Numbered from the stretch's first letter, positions 1 through 7,944 are shown. The stretch is 8,475 nt of DNA from Bacteroidota bacterium (GCA_022711195.1 JAKLFN010000088.1:1-8475), one strand, 5' to 3'. Numbers and translations: made by a program. The notes: generated by a model not told the origin, from the sequence alone.

Positions 1-2
1 AT

Positions 3-458
3 CACAGAAAGCCTATGAGGATCGCAGCAGTGACCTCGATGGCATACAGGGTTGCGATGCCACAGTTCAGATCTGCAGGTTCATCTGAAGAATACAGGGC
101 CTGGCGGGCCTATTCGGATTCCAAGCTTTACCTCGCACTTATGTGCCGTCATTATTCCGTGAAATATGCCCGGAGCCGGATTCAATTTATAAGTTTTGAT
201 CCCGGCATTTTTGGATCCCAGTTATACAGAACCCAGTCGGGGGTATTCAGGATCGTCTATCAGACCGGAGTACGAATCCTGAGAAAACCCGGAAAACAAG
301 CCACAGTACTTTCAGATATACTGACCGGAGCCGAAATAATTAACGGAGCGGTTTATGACGTACGCAAAAGGATAAGGAAACTACCGGAACCAGAAAGTTC
401 AGTGAATGATACTTTCTGGGATCGCTCCATCAGAGAAATTGAAAAGTTCCTTGTCTGA
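3..458 (+). CDS. Short-chain dehydrogenase/reductase (SDR), retinol-dehydrogenase-like, C-terminal part (5' partial)
   Basis: This is the C-terminal part of an NAD(P)-dependent SDR oxidoreductase. The frame is open to the left edge, so the ATG at 15 is probably internal and the Rossmann nucleotide-binding half lies outside the window. Counting from that ATG, VTSMA (residues 6-10) is the catalytic-serine strand. YSDSK (33-37) is the YxxxK active site with Tyr33 and Lys37, and DPG (62-64) is the usual PG loop that follows the next strand. The Ser-to-Tyr gap of 25 residues, with a WRAY run before the tyrosine, resembles retinol-dehydrogenase/WW-oxidoreductase-like SDRs rather than FabG-type enzymes. 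The tail (GAVYD, then a final helix) also fits. The substrate cannot be told. The gene ends with tandem stops TGA TAA and converges on the PorP/SprF gene 36 bases away. Family assignment is firm; function is not. Confidence 0.85.
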   Translation, partial: HRKPMRIAAVTSMAYRVAMPQFRSAGSSEEYRAWRAYSDSKLYLALMCRHYSVKYARSRIQFISFDPGIFGSQLYRTQSGVFRIVYQTGVRILRKPGKQATVLSDILTGAEIINGAVYDVRKRIRKLPEPESSVNDTFWDRSIREIEKFLV

Positions 459-494
459 TAAGGAAATGATCAGTACCATCAGGCGGAAATGGAA

Positions 495-1586
495 CTACCT
501 CCTCTTCAGAGTAATAGGTCTGCCTCTTACTTCTCTCCACCATTCCTTGTAACATTCCACAGCGCCTTTTCTTTCGGGCAGGGAGATGTTATACGTCAGT
601 GTTATTTCATGAGCTCCGCCCGAAGCAAACTCGAGTTTTGAAATTGTTGAATCATATGTGTAATCAATGATCAGATCATGATTGTCCGAACTGGACATAA
701 CTATTCCGGCATGAATGATTATTGAGTTGAATTTATATACATCATCGGCAAACAGGCTTCTGTTCCTGAAATACATACCAAATCTGAGTGGTTCGACATC
801 AAATCCGGAGCCAATTGTAAATGTCTGAAAAGGTTTCTGGTATTCATAACCAAATCCCGGATCTAACAGGGCTATCCTGGTTCTGTCTGCTTTCCCTCTG
901 TTAAAAACTACCTTTGTCAGCAAATTTGCATTAACCACATATTTTACCGGCAGCCTGAAAACATTATTTACGAATGAGATATTTGGCCTTAAAATATGGC
1001 TGGCAGATATGCCTATTGTGGGAGTAATATTATAAAGGTTCAGGTTTTGCCTGTAGACCAGCCCGGCATTCCAGTCAGGGTAAATCACAGGTTCCACTTC
1101 ATCATTTAAAAAAGAACTCTGGCGGATTACTCCCCGGATCGGATCCAGCTGATCTGTGAAAATGAAATCACTGTTCCTGAAATCTCTCATATTTATCGAG
1201 AATACTGACATTCCCAGCTGAAGCATTTTATCCTTATCCTGTAAGACCCTGTATGAATATACAAGTTCGAGACGTTTCGTCCTGATACGGTTCAGTCCTT
1301 CATTATCACTTAACATGAGGAACCCGATACCGATATTCTTTTTTGACCACTGGTAATCAACAGAAAGAAAATAAGTTGAAAGATCTCCTGGAATTTTACT
1401 CCACAGATCCCTGTAAGTTGAAGAAAAACGAAGATCCCTAGTCAGGCCTGAGGTAGCCGGATTATAATATATTGAACTGTTATAGAACTGAGAAAACTGA
1501 GGGTCCTGACACTTCAGGATATTAAATGAGAAAATCATGAATCCACATAAACCCAGCTTCAGGTATTTATTTTTCATAATTTCCAT
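495..1586 (-). CDS. PorP/SprF family type IX secretion outer-membrane protein
   Basis: This is a 363-residue outer-membrane beta-barrel of the PorP/SprF family. In F. johnsoniae, SprF is needed for export of the type B substrate SprB encoded just upstream. An N-terminal signal peptide covers about residues 1-26, with a hydrophobic core at 11-24 and likely cleavage after Cys26. The mature protein then opens with the family signature QDPQFSQFYNSSIYYNPA (27-44). Alternating aromatic and polar beta-strands follow, ending in HEITLTYNISL at about 326-336. A basic 27-residue tail with a YKEWWR motif follows the last strand. The start codon abuts the stop of the giant CHU_C protein gene (TAAATG), which implies co-transcription and probably translational coupling. 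A second in-frame ATG (Met4, 1575-1577) is an equally reasonable start. The stop is TAG at 495-497. I infer a role as translocon adaptor or surface anchor for the upstream protein. It is not the canonical porP of the core T9SS locus, because no other T9SS core gene is nearby. Confidence 0.93.
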   Translation of the reverse strand: MEIMKNKYLKLGLCGFMIFSFNILKCQDPQFSQFYNSSIYYNPATSGLTRDLRFSSTYRDLWSKIPGDLSTYFLSVDYQWSKKNIGIGFLMLSDNEGLNRIRTKRLELVYSYRVLQDKDKMLQLGMSVFSINMRDFRNSDFIFTDQLDPIRGVIRQSSFLNDEVEPVIYPDWNAGLVYRQNLNLYNITPTIGISASHILRPNISFVNNVFRLPVKYVVNANLLTKVVFNRGKADRTRIALLDPGFGYEYQKPFQTFTIGSGFDVEPLRFGMYFRNRSLFADDVYKFNSIIIHAGIVMSSSDNHDLIIDYTYDSTISKLEFASGGAHEITLTYNISLPERKGAVECYKEWWREVRGRPITLKRR

Positions 1587-4500
1587 TTATTTAATTAATG
1601 TTATCGACCCATATCTCTGACCTTTAAATTCTTCGCCGTCAGCAAAAACAGCCTTCTTTAGATGCCATACATAAACATCCGGAGGTAACGCTTTCCCCTT
1701 TAATGTGCCGTCCCAGGCTTCAACAGGTACTCCTTTATCAAGTCCGGTAGTTTCCCAGATCAGGTTTCCCCATGTATCATATATCACAAGATGAAATTCA
1801 ATCAATCCGGCTCCGATCGCCTTAAATTCCCTGACTCCGTCAAAGGGACTTTCAGGAGACAGTGCATTCGGAATGTATAATCCTTTCGAGAACTCAAAGC
1901 TTATTGAATCGGAAATTGTGTTTGTACAACCATAATCATCTGAAGCTGTTAATATCACAATGTATGTCCCGGCACTATCGTACCTGTGCCACGGATTTAT
2001 TTCCTGAGCTGATTGATCATCTCCAAAGTCCCATGTAAAATATTTACCTCCTATTGTTTCGTTGACAAACACTATGTCAAGGGGATGATAACCATCATCT
2101 TCAAGGATGCTGAATGCTGCAAGAGGGGACTTGTGGATGGTTATATCTCTGGAGGTACTTGCCGTACATCCTGTAATGATATCCTTGCCTGTAAGGGTTA
2201 TAGTGTATGTACCTGCCTGGTCATACAGATGTTGTGCATTGAATTCAGATCCAAGGTTAGCATCACCAAAGTCCCAGATTACACCGGCTATTTCATTGAT
2301 GGACATATTTACCGGTGTTAGGGAGATTGTATCATAGTCACAGTAAACAGACTTATCGGTGACGAAATCGACAGCAGGGGCTCCCAGGGCATGTATCTCC
2401 GTCGTAAATGAATCGTGACTGCATGTATCATTTACGTAAAGGGTGACAGTATATTTTCCGGGTTCTTCGAAAACATGAACAGGATTCAGTTCATCGGTAA
2501 CATTTCCGTCACCGAAGTTCCACGACCAGTTCAGGAACGGGGTATTTCCCAGGACACCTCTGGAATAGTTAGTGAATGAAACACTTAGTGGAGCACAACC
2601 CAGAGTGGTATCTGATTCAAAAAATGCTCTGACTATATTGGGGAAAATGATGACTGACTTTTGTAAAGAATCCACACCGCATTCATTTTCCGCAATGAGG
2701 GTGATCGTATAGGTCGTATCACTTATTCCTGTTCGGAAAATATGCGATCCGGGATTCTCCAGCGTTGAGTTTGCTTCTCCGTCCCCCCATTTCCAAGTAA
2801 AAGTTTCAGGTAAACCTGTCGTTACATTGAATAATTTGATTTCTTTTGGCGAACAGCCCCACGACACATCCATGCCAAAACTGGCAATAGGCGCTGGTTT
2901 TACTATAACATCCCTGCCCGAAGAAAGTGAACTGCACCGATTTGTTGCTGTAAGAATTACTGTATATGTGGTATCTGCCAGTCTTCCCTGGTTGAACAAT
3001 ATATCTGAAGGATTTTCATCAGAACTTGTCAGACCATTGCCAAAATTCCAGAGAAAAGTCAGTTCTTCACCCTCAGTTCTGTTCGTAAAGCTTACATTCA
3101 GCGGAGCACATCCTTCAGGATTGTCATAGTCAAAGGAAGGTCCCGGTTCATGATATAATCTTATCATCATGGTATCATGCACCGCCAGAACACATGGTGA
3201 GATGCTGGTTACCCGGACATAGAAATATATTGTATCTCTTTCTTTGTCGTCGGATGAAAAGACATAAACCGGATTTTCTTTATCAGCAGCATCAAAATTG
3301 CCATTACCCGAACTTCTCCAGGAAATCATATTCACATCCCTGTATATTATATCACTGATCTGGTAAGATGAGTTTACACACGCTGTATCTGCCGGTATTG
3401 CATCAGCATAGACGTTATGAATGATCTCTATGGTCATGGAATCCGAAACAACATAATTTTCAATCGGATCTTTACCTCTGGCATGAAGAACCAGCACGAC
3501 TGATCTGTTTTCAATATCGGCATTACCCGGATGATATGTCGGTGTCAGGGACGTACTGTTATCCAAAATTCCGCTTCCTGGTGTCGTCCACCAAATCTCT
3601 GAATATTTTTCTGCAGAAGCTGTTGTTATAGTAACATTTGATCCTTCACAGATCCTTTCATCTGAACCTGCATCTGCCATTGGTAACGGGGTTATAGACA
3701 GATGAATTGTATCTGTCACAGTTTCCAGACATGGTGACTGGGCTGTTCCTCTTATTATCAGCGAAACACTTTCGTTCAGAAGATCATCCGGACCATGAAT
3801 ATAAGTGCTTATTACACCGGAACCGTTTATAAATGTCCCGTCTCCTGTTGTTGACCAGTTCACCTGATCCGTATACTCCGCTCTCGCCTCAACCGTTGTA
3901 AATTGCTCTCTTTCACCAACTATCGTATCGGTCCCGGCATAAACTGAAGGATTTTTTTGAATGGCCAGTATCAGTGAATCTATAGCGGGTGTATTGCAGG
4001 GTGGCCTTCCGGCAGCAATCAGATATAGTTTAACACTTCCGGATGCAATATCATTAAGTCCCGGAAGATATAACGGATGCGCGATATGGATGTCGTTAAA
4101 GCTCCCGTCTCCGGAAGTTCTCCATTCAATCCCATTGTGGTTAGAAACAAACGATCCGGACAATTGTTTCCCCTGATCCTCACAGATAATATCATCGGGG
4201 CCTGCCTCTGAAACCGGGAAGGGGCTAAGTGTAAGTGTAAGGTTATCAGTGACAACCGGACAGGTCGGGTTCCGTGATGTTAATGTAAGTACAACCGTCC
4301 CGGCTGTAATATCAGCAGCCGAAGGGTAATAGACAGGAGTTATAATATTCTGGTTTGACCATGTGCCACTTCCGCTTGAAGACCATTCATATTGTGTTGA
4401 ATTTAAAGCATATGCACTTGCCGGTATAAATGAAGAAGAACATATGGTTGTGTCATTACCTACCGAGATTACAGGGGGATCAACGAAAGTCAGCAAAAGT

Positions 4501-7500
4501 GTATCATAATCAGGCAGCAGGCAGGGAGCAAGGGGATCTACTTTCAGAACAAGATGAACACGGCCACTGTCCATATCATCATCAGAAGGGTAATATGCAG
4601 TAACGAGATCTGCTGCATTTCCAAATGTGCCTGTCCCGAGGGTCATCCATTGAAAAGAAGTGCCATTCAACTGACTGCCTCTTGTCGTAAAACTACCGGA
4701 TTTACAGATCTCCTGGTCGCTTCCTGCATCTGATCCAGGCAATTTTTGAATGAAAATGCTTACCTCATCGGATACATCCGGACAAACTGACTTACCTTCG
4801 GCAGTCAGAGTAAGTGTCACGCTGCCATTTATAATATCATTCTGTCCGGGAGTATAAACCGGATCAATCAGAGAGTTATTGTCAAGAGAACCGTCCCCGT
4901 TAACAGTCCAGAAATAATTAAAGTAATTATTAACGGCAGCGCCCAGCAACTTATATGATCCTGTTTCACAAACTACTGCATTGTCGCCGGCAAAAGCAGA
5001 AGGCATGGGAATTACAGAAAGCTTTATTGTGTCGTGAACGGCAGAACAACCATATCCTCCGGCCGCGTCTATTGTAATTACTATCAGGGTGTCACGATTT
5101 CCCTGGCCGAGGGTAAATACTGGTGTTAGTCCTGAGTTGTCACTGAATGTTCCCTGTCCGGTAATAAGATTCCATCTTACAGAATTAAAACCGGTACCTG
5201 TGGCTGTTAATGATACCTGTCCGTTCTGACAGATATCCCGGTCGGGACCGGCACTGATCACCGGCACCCTGACATAAGTTATTTTCAGGGTATCTGAAGC
5301 ATTTACTGTACAGGGAGCGTTTGCCTGAGCTGTAAGGGATAATTCTACATGACCTCTGGTTATATCATTGCTCCCGGGAACATATGTCGGAAGCAGGATA
5401 TCAGGATTTGAGAAATGTCCGTCTCCCGTGGTTGACCATTTCAATACACTATAATTCTCTGCTGTCGTGTTTGTGATGCGATATTCAAGACCTTCACAAA
5501 TACTGACATCATCATCGACCCTTACATGAGGTTCTCTTTGAATTGATAACCTTAGCAGGGCAGTGTCCGGCCCGCAGGGAGCGATCCCATCTGCGGTGAT
5601 CTGTAGTATAGCTCCTGCATTGGCTATGTCATTCCTTCCCGGATGATATACAGGATTTGCCAATGTATCATTGCTGAAATATCCATCCCCCCGGGTATGC
5701 CATTTTATTGATGTGACATTGGCAGTTCTTGTACCGGTTATTGTCAGGCTTTGCGAAGCACAGACAGATACAGGAGTATTTACAGTAACCTCCGGCACCG
5801 GATGGATAAGGAAATTATCCGAAATACTGCTGATCCCGCAGGCATTCTCAAAAGCCACACTCACAGTATATTCTCCGGGAGATGTGTATGTATGAAGTCC
5901 CGGATCCATTGTTGAGGCGGTAGCCGGCGTACCTCCCGGAAAAGTCCAGTTGAAAGTCCGGATCTGACTGCCGTTGTTCTCATAAACAACTGACGGATGT
6001 ATGACCGGGTTTGTTATACAGATATCGCTGAGGTTTTCGATTCTCCCCTCAGGTCGTGCAAAAACATTGAAATTAAATACGACAGAATCGGTCCGGCATG
6101 TATTTGAAATATACAATACCACCCTGTAAGTCCCCCTCTGATTGAAGCTTATCTGAGGTTCCCAGCTTTTTTCACTTGTGCCGTTAAGAAAAGTAAAACC
6201 TGAATCCGGCATCACTTCCCAAAGATACTTTCTCTGACCTGTTGAGCTGTTTGTAAATTTCGGTCTGAATGGAGCACAACCTGAATTATTATCAACGGTG
6301 GCCCTGGCAACAGGAGGATCAATTACAACTATTTTAAATGTATCGGCAGAAGCACCGCATGGGTTACTTACTCTCAGAAGGATATCATAAACTCCGGGAA
6401 CCGACCATGACATTGGTGGCATTACCTCAGCTGTCGAAGTCCTTCCATTATCAAAATCCCAGGAATATTGGGTTAACCTGGTGCAGTTATTACCATAATA
6501 TCCATTTACTGAATTGTTAGTCAGCTGAATTGTTTCGTTAATACAAATTGTATCTATAGGCAATTCCTCATTCCCGATCGAAGCTTCCGGTTTTGACCAG
6601 ATCCTTACTTTATCCACTACAGCTGTTTTGGTGTCACAACCATTTTGTACAGTTACAGATGTGGAAAAATATCCCGGGCTATTAGGATTTTCACAGGAGG
6701 AAAAATTGTATAAATGCCTTATTGTATCATTGACATATGGATCGCCATGATTCCAGACGACATTTGGAGTTCCGTCCCCGAAGTTCCAGGTATAGGTTGT
6801 CCCGATTGAATTATTCTCATATCCGACCAGTGCAAAAGCAAATTCAATCGGGGCACATCCTTCTGTGCCGCCGAATGATTCGATTCCGGCAGCAGGACTG
6901 CTTTGATTGTATACATACTGGGTCCATCTGAGAGCACATCCGCTTGTATTTTCAGCAGTGATCACCAGCTGAAAAGCTCCGACCTTCGTGTATGTATGCC
7001 TTATGGGGAAAGTTGCATTATTAATTATAGTACCATCGCCCCAGTCAATTCTGTAACTGGTTATACATGAAGTATGTACAGTTCTGTTGGCAAGCTCAAC
7101 ATCGAATGCAGGATCAATGATTATCTCGGGACAATGCTTAAAGGGACTGTACGGATTTTGAGTATCATCAAAAACCAGTTGAGGTTTCCTGTTCACTGTA
7201 ACAGTTCTGGTGACAGAAGTTGAGCACCCGTCTTCATCTGTTACAGTCATCCGGACATTAAAGCTGGCAGTCCCTGAACATCCGGGTGCAGCGAATTCAT
7301 GTACGGGATCCCTTAAAGTAGAAGTGGTTCCGTCGCCAAAAGTCCACAGGTAACTGTAAGCAGGAGTTCCACCCGAAACTGTGGAAGTAAATTTAACAGG
7401 AGTCTGTGCACAATTATCAGTCGCCTGAAAGGTAAAACCGGCGTTGAGAATAATTTCGTAAATCTGGTATTTAGTATCTCTGCTTATCGGTGGACGGCTG

Positions 7501-7796
7501 CTGTCAGTAACTTTCAGTTTAACCTCTCCGCTGGTTGTGGGCCGTACGGTTATTGTCCTGGTTCTGAGTGTATCGGGTCTCCAGCTAAAAGTCCATTCAT
7601 AAAAATATGGTTCGGTCCCGCCGTTAGCCCCCGCTTCAAGCGAAAAATCTTCCGGTGAACCTGTACAAAACCTGTTGTTGGGCGAATGCGGGATTATGCC
7701 TACCTGCAACGACTGGGTTGTCTGGCCAAATGATAATAATGTGTTCATTAAAAACACATTTATCACACAGAGATATTGAATAAATTCCTTTTTCAA
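1587..7796 (-). CDS. Giant secreted PKD/Ig-like repeat protein with type B T9SS sorting domain (CHU_C)
   Basis: This is a 2069-residue cell-surface or secreted protein. A signal peptide covers 1-24 (MKKEF start, hydrophobic core 8-23, probable cleavage SFG|Q). An N-terminal beta domain covers about 25-112. Six PKD-type domains follow to about 667, with core tryptophans at 151, 252, 337, 446, 526 and 617; the first three carry GDG and the next three are degenerate. Ten Ig-like repeats cover about 668-1550. Five more PKD domains cover about 1551-1971 (Trp 1583, 1668, 1759, 1841, 1922). The CHU_C / gliding-motility-associated C-terminal domain covers 1972-2069. The start is TTG: an in-frame TAA lies five codons upstream and only TTG gives a proper signal peptide. 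I see no lectin, protease, glycosidase or other catalytic domain, so a stalk, adhesin or matrix role is inference. The frame is intact throughout. The gene is first in an operon with the PorP/SprF gene. Confidence 0.95.
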   Translation of the reverse strand: MKKEFIQYLCVINVFLMNTLLSFGQTTQSLQVGIIPHSPNNRFCTGSPEDFSLEAGANGGTEPYFYEWTFSWRPDTLRTRTITVRPTTSGEVKLKVTDSSRPPISRDTKYQIYEIILNAGFTFQATDNCAQTPVKFTSTVSGGTPAYSYLWTFGDGTTSTLRDPVHEFAAPGCSGTASFNVRMTVTDEDGCSTSVTRTVTVNRKPQLVFDDTQNPYSPFKHCPEIIIDPAFDVELANRTVHTSCITSYRIDWGDGTIINNATFPIRHTYTKVGAFQLVITAENTSGCALRWTQYVYNQSSPAAGIESFGGTEGCAPIEFAFALVGYENNSIGTTYTWNFGDGTPNVVWNHGDPYVNDTIRHLYNFSSCENPNSPGYFSTSVTVQNGCDTKTAVVDKVRIWSKPEASIGNEELPIDTICINETIQLTNNSVNGYYGNNCTRLTQYSWDFDNGRTSTAEVMPPMSWSVPGVYDILLRVSNPCGASADTFKIVVIDPPVARATVDNNSGCAPFRPKFTNSSTGQRKYLWEVMPDSGFTFLNGTSEKSWEPQISFNQRGTYRVVLYISNTCRTDSVVFNFNVFARPEGRIENLSDICITNPVIHPSVVYENNGSQIRTFNWTFPGGTPATASTMDPGLHTYTSPGEYTVSVAFENACGISSISDNFLIHPVPEVTVNTPVSVCASQSLTITGTRTANVTSIKWHTRGDGYFSNDTLANPVYHPGRNDIANAGAILQITADGIAPCGPDTALLRLSIQREPHVRVDDDVSICEGLEYRITNTTAENYSVLKWSTTGDGHFSNPDILLPTYVPGSNDITRGHVELSLTAQANAPCTVNASDTLKITYVRVPVISAGPDRDICQNGQVSLTATGTGFNSVRWNLITGQGTFSDNSGLTPVFTLGQGNRDTLIVITIDAAGGYGCSAVHDTIKLSVIPMPSAFAGDNAVVCETGSYKLLGAAVNNYFNYFWTVNGDGSLDNNSLIDPVYTPGQNDIINGSVTLTLTAEGKSVCPDVSDEVSIFIQKLPGSDAGSDQEICKSGSFTTRGSQLNGTSFQWMTLGTGTFGNAADLVTAYYPSDDDMDSGRVHLVLKVDPLAPCLLPDYDTLLLTFVDPPVISVGNDTTICSSSFIPASAYALNSTQYEWSSSGSGTWSNQNIITPVYYPSAADITAGTVVLTLTSRNPTCPVVTDNLTLTLSPFPVSEAGPDDIICEDQGKQLSGSFVSNHNGIEWRTSGDGSFNDIHIAHPLYLPGLNDIASGSVKLYLIAAGRPPCNTPAIDSLILAIQKNPSVYAGTDTIVGEREQFTTVEARAEYTDQVNWSTTGDGTFINGSGVISTYIHGPDDLLNESVSLIIRGTAQSPCLETVTDTIHLSITPLPMADAGSDERICEGSNVTITTASAEKYSEIWWTTPGSGILDNSTSLTPTYHPGNADIENRSVVLVLHARGKDPIENYVVSDSMTIEIIHNVYADAIPADTACVNSSYQISDIIYRDVNMISWRSSGNGNFDAADKENPVYVFSSDDKERDTIYFYVRVTSISPCVLAVHDTMMIRLYHEPGPSFDYDNPEGCAPLNVSFTNRTEGEELTFLWNFGNGLTSSDENPSDILFNQGRLADTTYTVILTATNRCSSLSSGRDVIVKPAPIASFGMDVSWGCSPKEIKLFNVTTGLPETFTWKWGDGEANSTLENPGSHIFRTGISDTTYTITLIAENECGVDSLQKSVIIFPNIVRAFFESDTTLGCAPLSVSFTNYSRGVLGNTPFLNWSWNFGDGNVTDELNPVHVFEEPGKYTVTLYVNDTCSHDSFTTEIHALGAPAVDFVTDKSVYCDYDTISLTPVNMSINEIAGVIWDFGDANLGSEFNAQHLYDQAGTYTITLTGKDIITGCTASTSRDITIHKSPLAAFSILEDDGYHPLDIVFVNETIGGKYFTWDFGDDQSAQEINPWHRYDSAGTYIVILTASDDYGCTNTISDSISFEFSKGLYIPNALSPESPFDGVREFKAIGAGLIEFHLVIYDTWGNLIWETTGLDKGVPVEAWDGTLKGKALPPDVYVWHLKKAVFADGEEFKGQRYGSITLIK
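1590..1883 (-). other. CHU_C / gliding-motility-associated C-terminal domain (type B T9SS signal)
   Basis: These are the last 98 residues (1972-2069) of the giant protein. Family hallmarks appear in order: GLYIPNALSP at the start, a strand followed by YDTWGNLIWET, AWDGTLKGK, then PPDVYVWHL, and the terminal strand GSITLIK. By family knowledge this domain directs a substrate through the T9SS. Type B domains of this kind depend on a PorP/SprF-like partner, which here is the next gene. Placement at the extreme C-terminus, with nothing after the final strand, indicates a complete signal. Confidence 0.93.
1884..3146 (-). repeat. C-terminal block of five PKD domains
   Basis: The block covers residues about 1551-1971, in units of about 84 residues. 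Each unit shows the PKD core, an aromatic-x-W strand followed by FG(D/N): WNFGNG at Trp1583, WKWGDG at 1668, WNFGDG at 1759, WDFGDA at 1841 and WDFGDD at 1922. Each then has an HxY/HxF-like strand and a (Y/F)T(V/I)x(L/I)T(A/G) strand. The first and third start with GCAPL and the second with GCSPK. The last has GYHPL, so its cysteine is replaced by tyrosine. PKD domains are extended beta-sandwich spacers in surface proteins, and here they lie between the Ig-like array and the secretion domain. Confidence 0.9.
3147..5795 (-). repeat. Ten tandem Ig-like repeats, period 87-90 residues (about 264 bp)
   Basis: The array covers residues about 668-1550 (883 residues, mean 88.3). A core tryptophan recurs at 699, 787, 875, 963, 1050, 1138, 1225, 1314, 1403 and 1493. 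The unit reads: AGxDxxIC(E) near the start, W(S/T)(T/S)xG(D/S)G(T/S)F, then PxYxPGxxDI, then GxVxLxLxAxGxxPC, then a short linker beginning the next unit. Eight units keep both cysteines (ICE... and ...PC). Repeat 8 lacks the first and repeat 9 lacks the second. The units are recognisably related but differ at many positions in both protein and DNA, so the array is old rather than recently amplified. This repeat type is common inside large Bacteroidetes CHU_C proteins. Its exact Pfam name cannot be settled by eye. Confidence 0.9.
5796..7460 (-). repeat. N-terminal block of six PKD-type domains
   Basis: The block covers residues about 113-667, with units of roughly 80-109 residues. The first three have a clear PKD core: WTFGDG (Trp151), DWGDG (Trp252) and WNFGDG (Trp337). 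The next three keep the framework but not the GDG turn: WDFDNG (446), WEVMPDSG (526) and WTFPGG (617). GCAP motifs precede the third and fifth. The unit-to-unit spacing is looser than in the Ig-like array. Domain edges are approximate. Confidence 0.85.
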
Positions 7797-7813
7797 TATC
7801 AGGCATTTTTAGT

Positions 7814-7851
7814 TAACCTTTTACTATACTTTCAAAAAGTAATTTCGGTTA
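7814..7851 (-). promoter_or_regulatory. Possible nested hairpin in the 5' leader of the giant gene
   Basis: Two nested inverted repeats sit 18-55 bases upstream of the TTG start: TAACC (7814-7818) with GGTTA (7847-7851), and inside it TACTTT (7827-7832) with AAAGTA (7836-7841) around a three-base loop. If transcription starts near 7900, both would lie in the leader RNA. The inner stem is AT-rich and weak, and AT-rich sequence produces such pairs by chance, so this is only a candidate. Confidence 0.25.
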
Positions 7852-7906
7852 GCCGGATTATTCTTATGGGCTTCAGGGAATTACTCTTTATTATCACAGT
7901 TTAAAG

Positions 7907-7914
7907 CAAATATA
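7907..7914 (-). promoter_or_regulatory. Bacteroidetes -7 promoter element for the giant gene / PorP-SprF operon
   Basis: The minus strand reads TATATTTG, a perfect match to the Bacteroidetes sigma-ABfr -7 consensus TAnnTTTG. A partial -33 element (TAG against TTG) lies 19 bases upstream at 7934-7936. The predicted transcription start is near 7900, giving a leader of roughly 100 bases before the TTG start codon. It is oriented correctly for the giant gene and is the only perfect match I found on that strand in the gap. Confidence 0.55.
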
Positions 7915-7944
7915 GCTTAAAAAATGAGAAATACTATTTCCATT

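Noticed and set aside
459..494. A possible bidirectional terminator between the converging SDR and PorP/SprF genes
   Set aside because: Only a 4-bp TGAT/ATCA pairing can be found, with no GC-rich stem and no T-run, so no terminator is called.
1506..1586. Cys26 of the PorP/SprF protein as a lipidation site
   Set aside because: The preceding residues ILK do not form a lipobox (Lys at -1). The family has a normal signal peptide followed by QDPxFSQF, which starts exactly after Cys26.
2013..2337. Two overlapping + strand open frames of 102 and 76 codons
   Set aside because: They lie antisense inside the C-terminal PKD block of the giant gene, show no signal peptide or family motif, and are explained by the uninterrupted sense frame.
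4019..4255. A 78-codon - strand open frame
   Set aside because: It is an alternative frame within the Ig-like array, where the main frame has clear domain motifs throughout.
3147..5795. A recent DNA-level tandem duplication or CRISPR-like array, suggested by recurring motifs such as cgtctcc..tg.ttgacca
   Set aside because: The similarity follows conserved codons for the GDG and Trp motifs in each Ig-like unit. The 264-bp units are clearly diverged, with no identical spaced repeats.
6719..6937. Overlapping open frames on both strands of 64-72 codons
   Set aside because: They are shadows of the third PKD domain (WNFGDG, Trp337). Their composition is rich in His, Arg and Met and they have no recognisable motifs.
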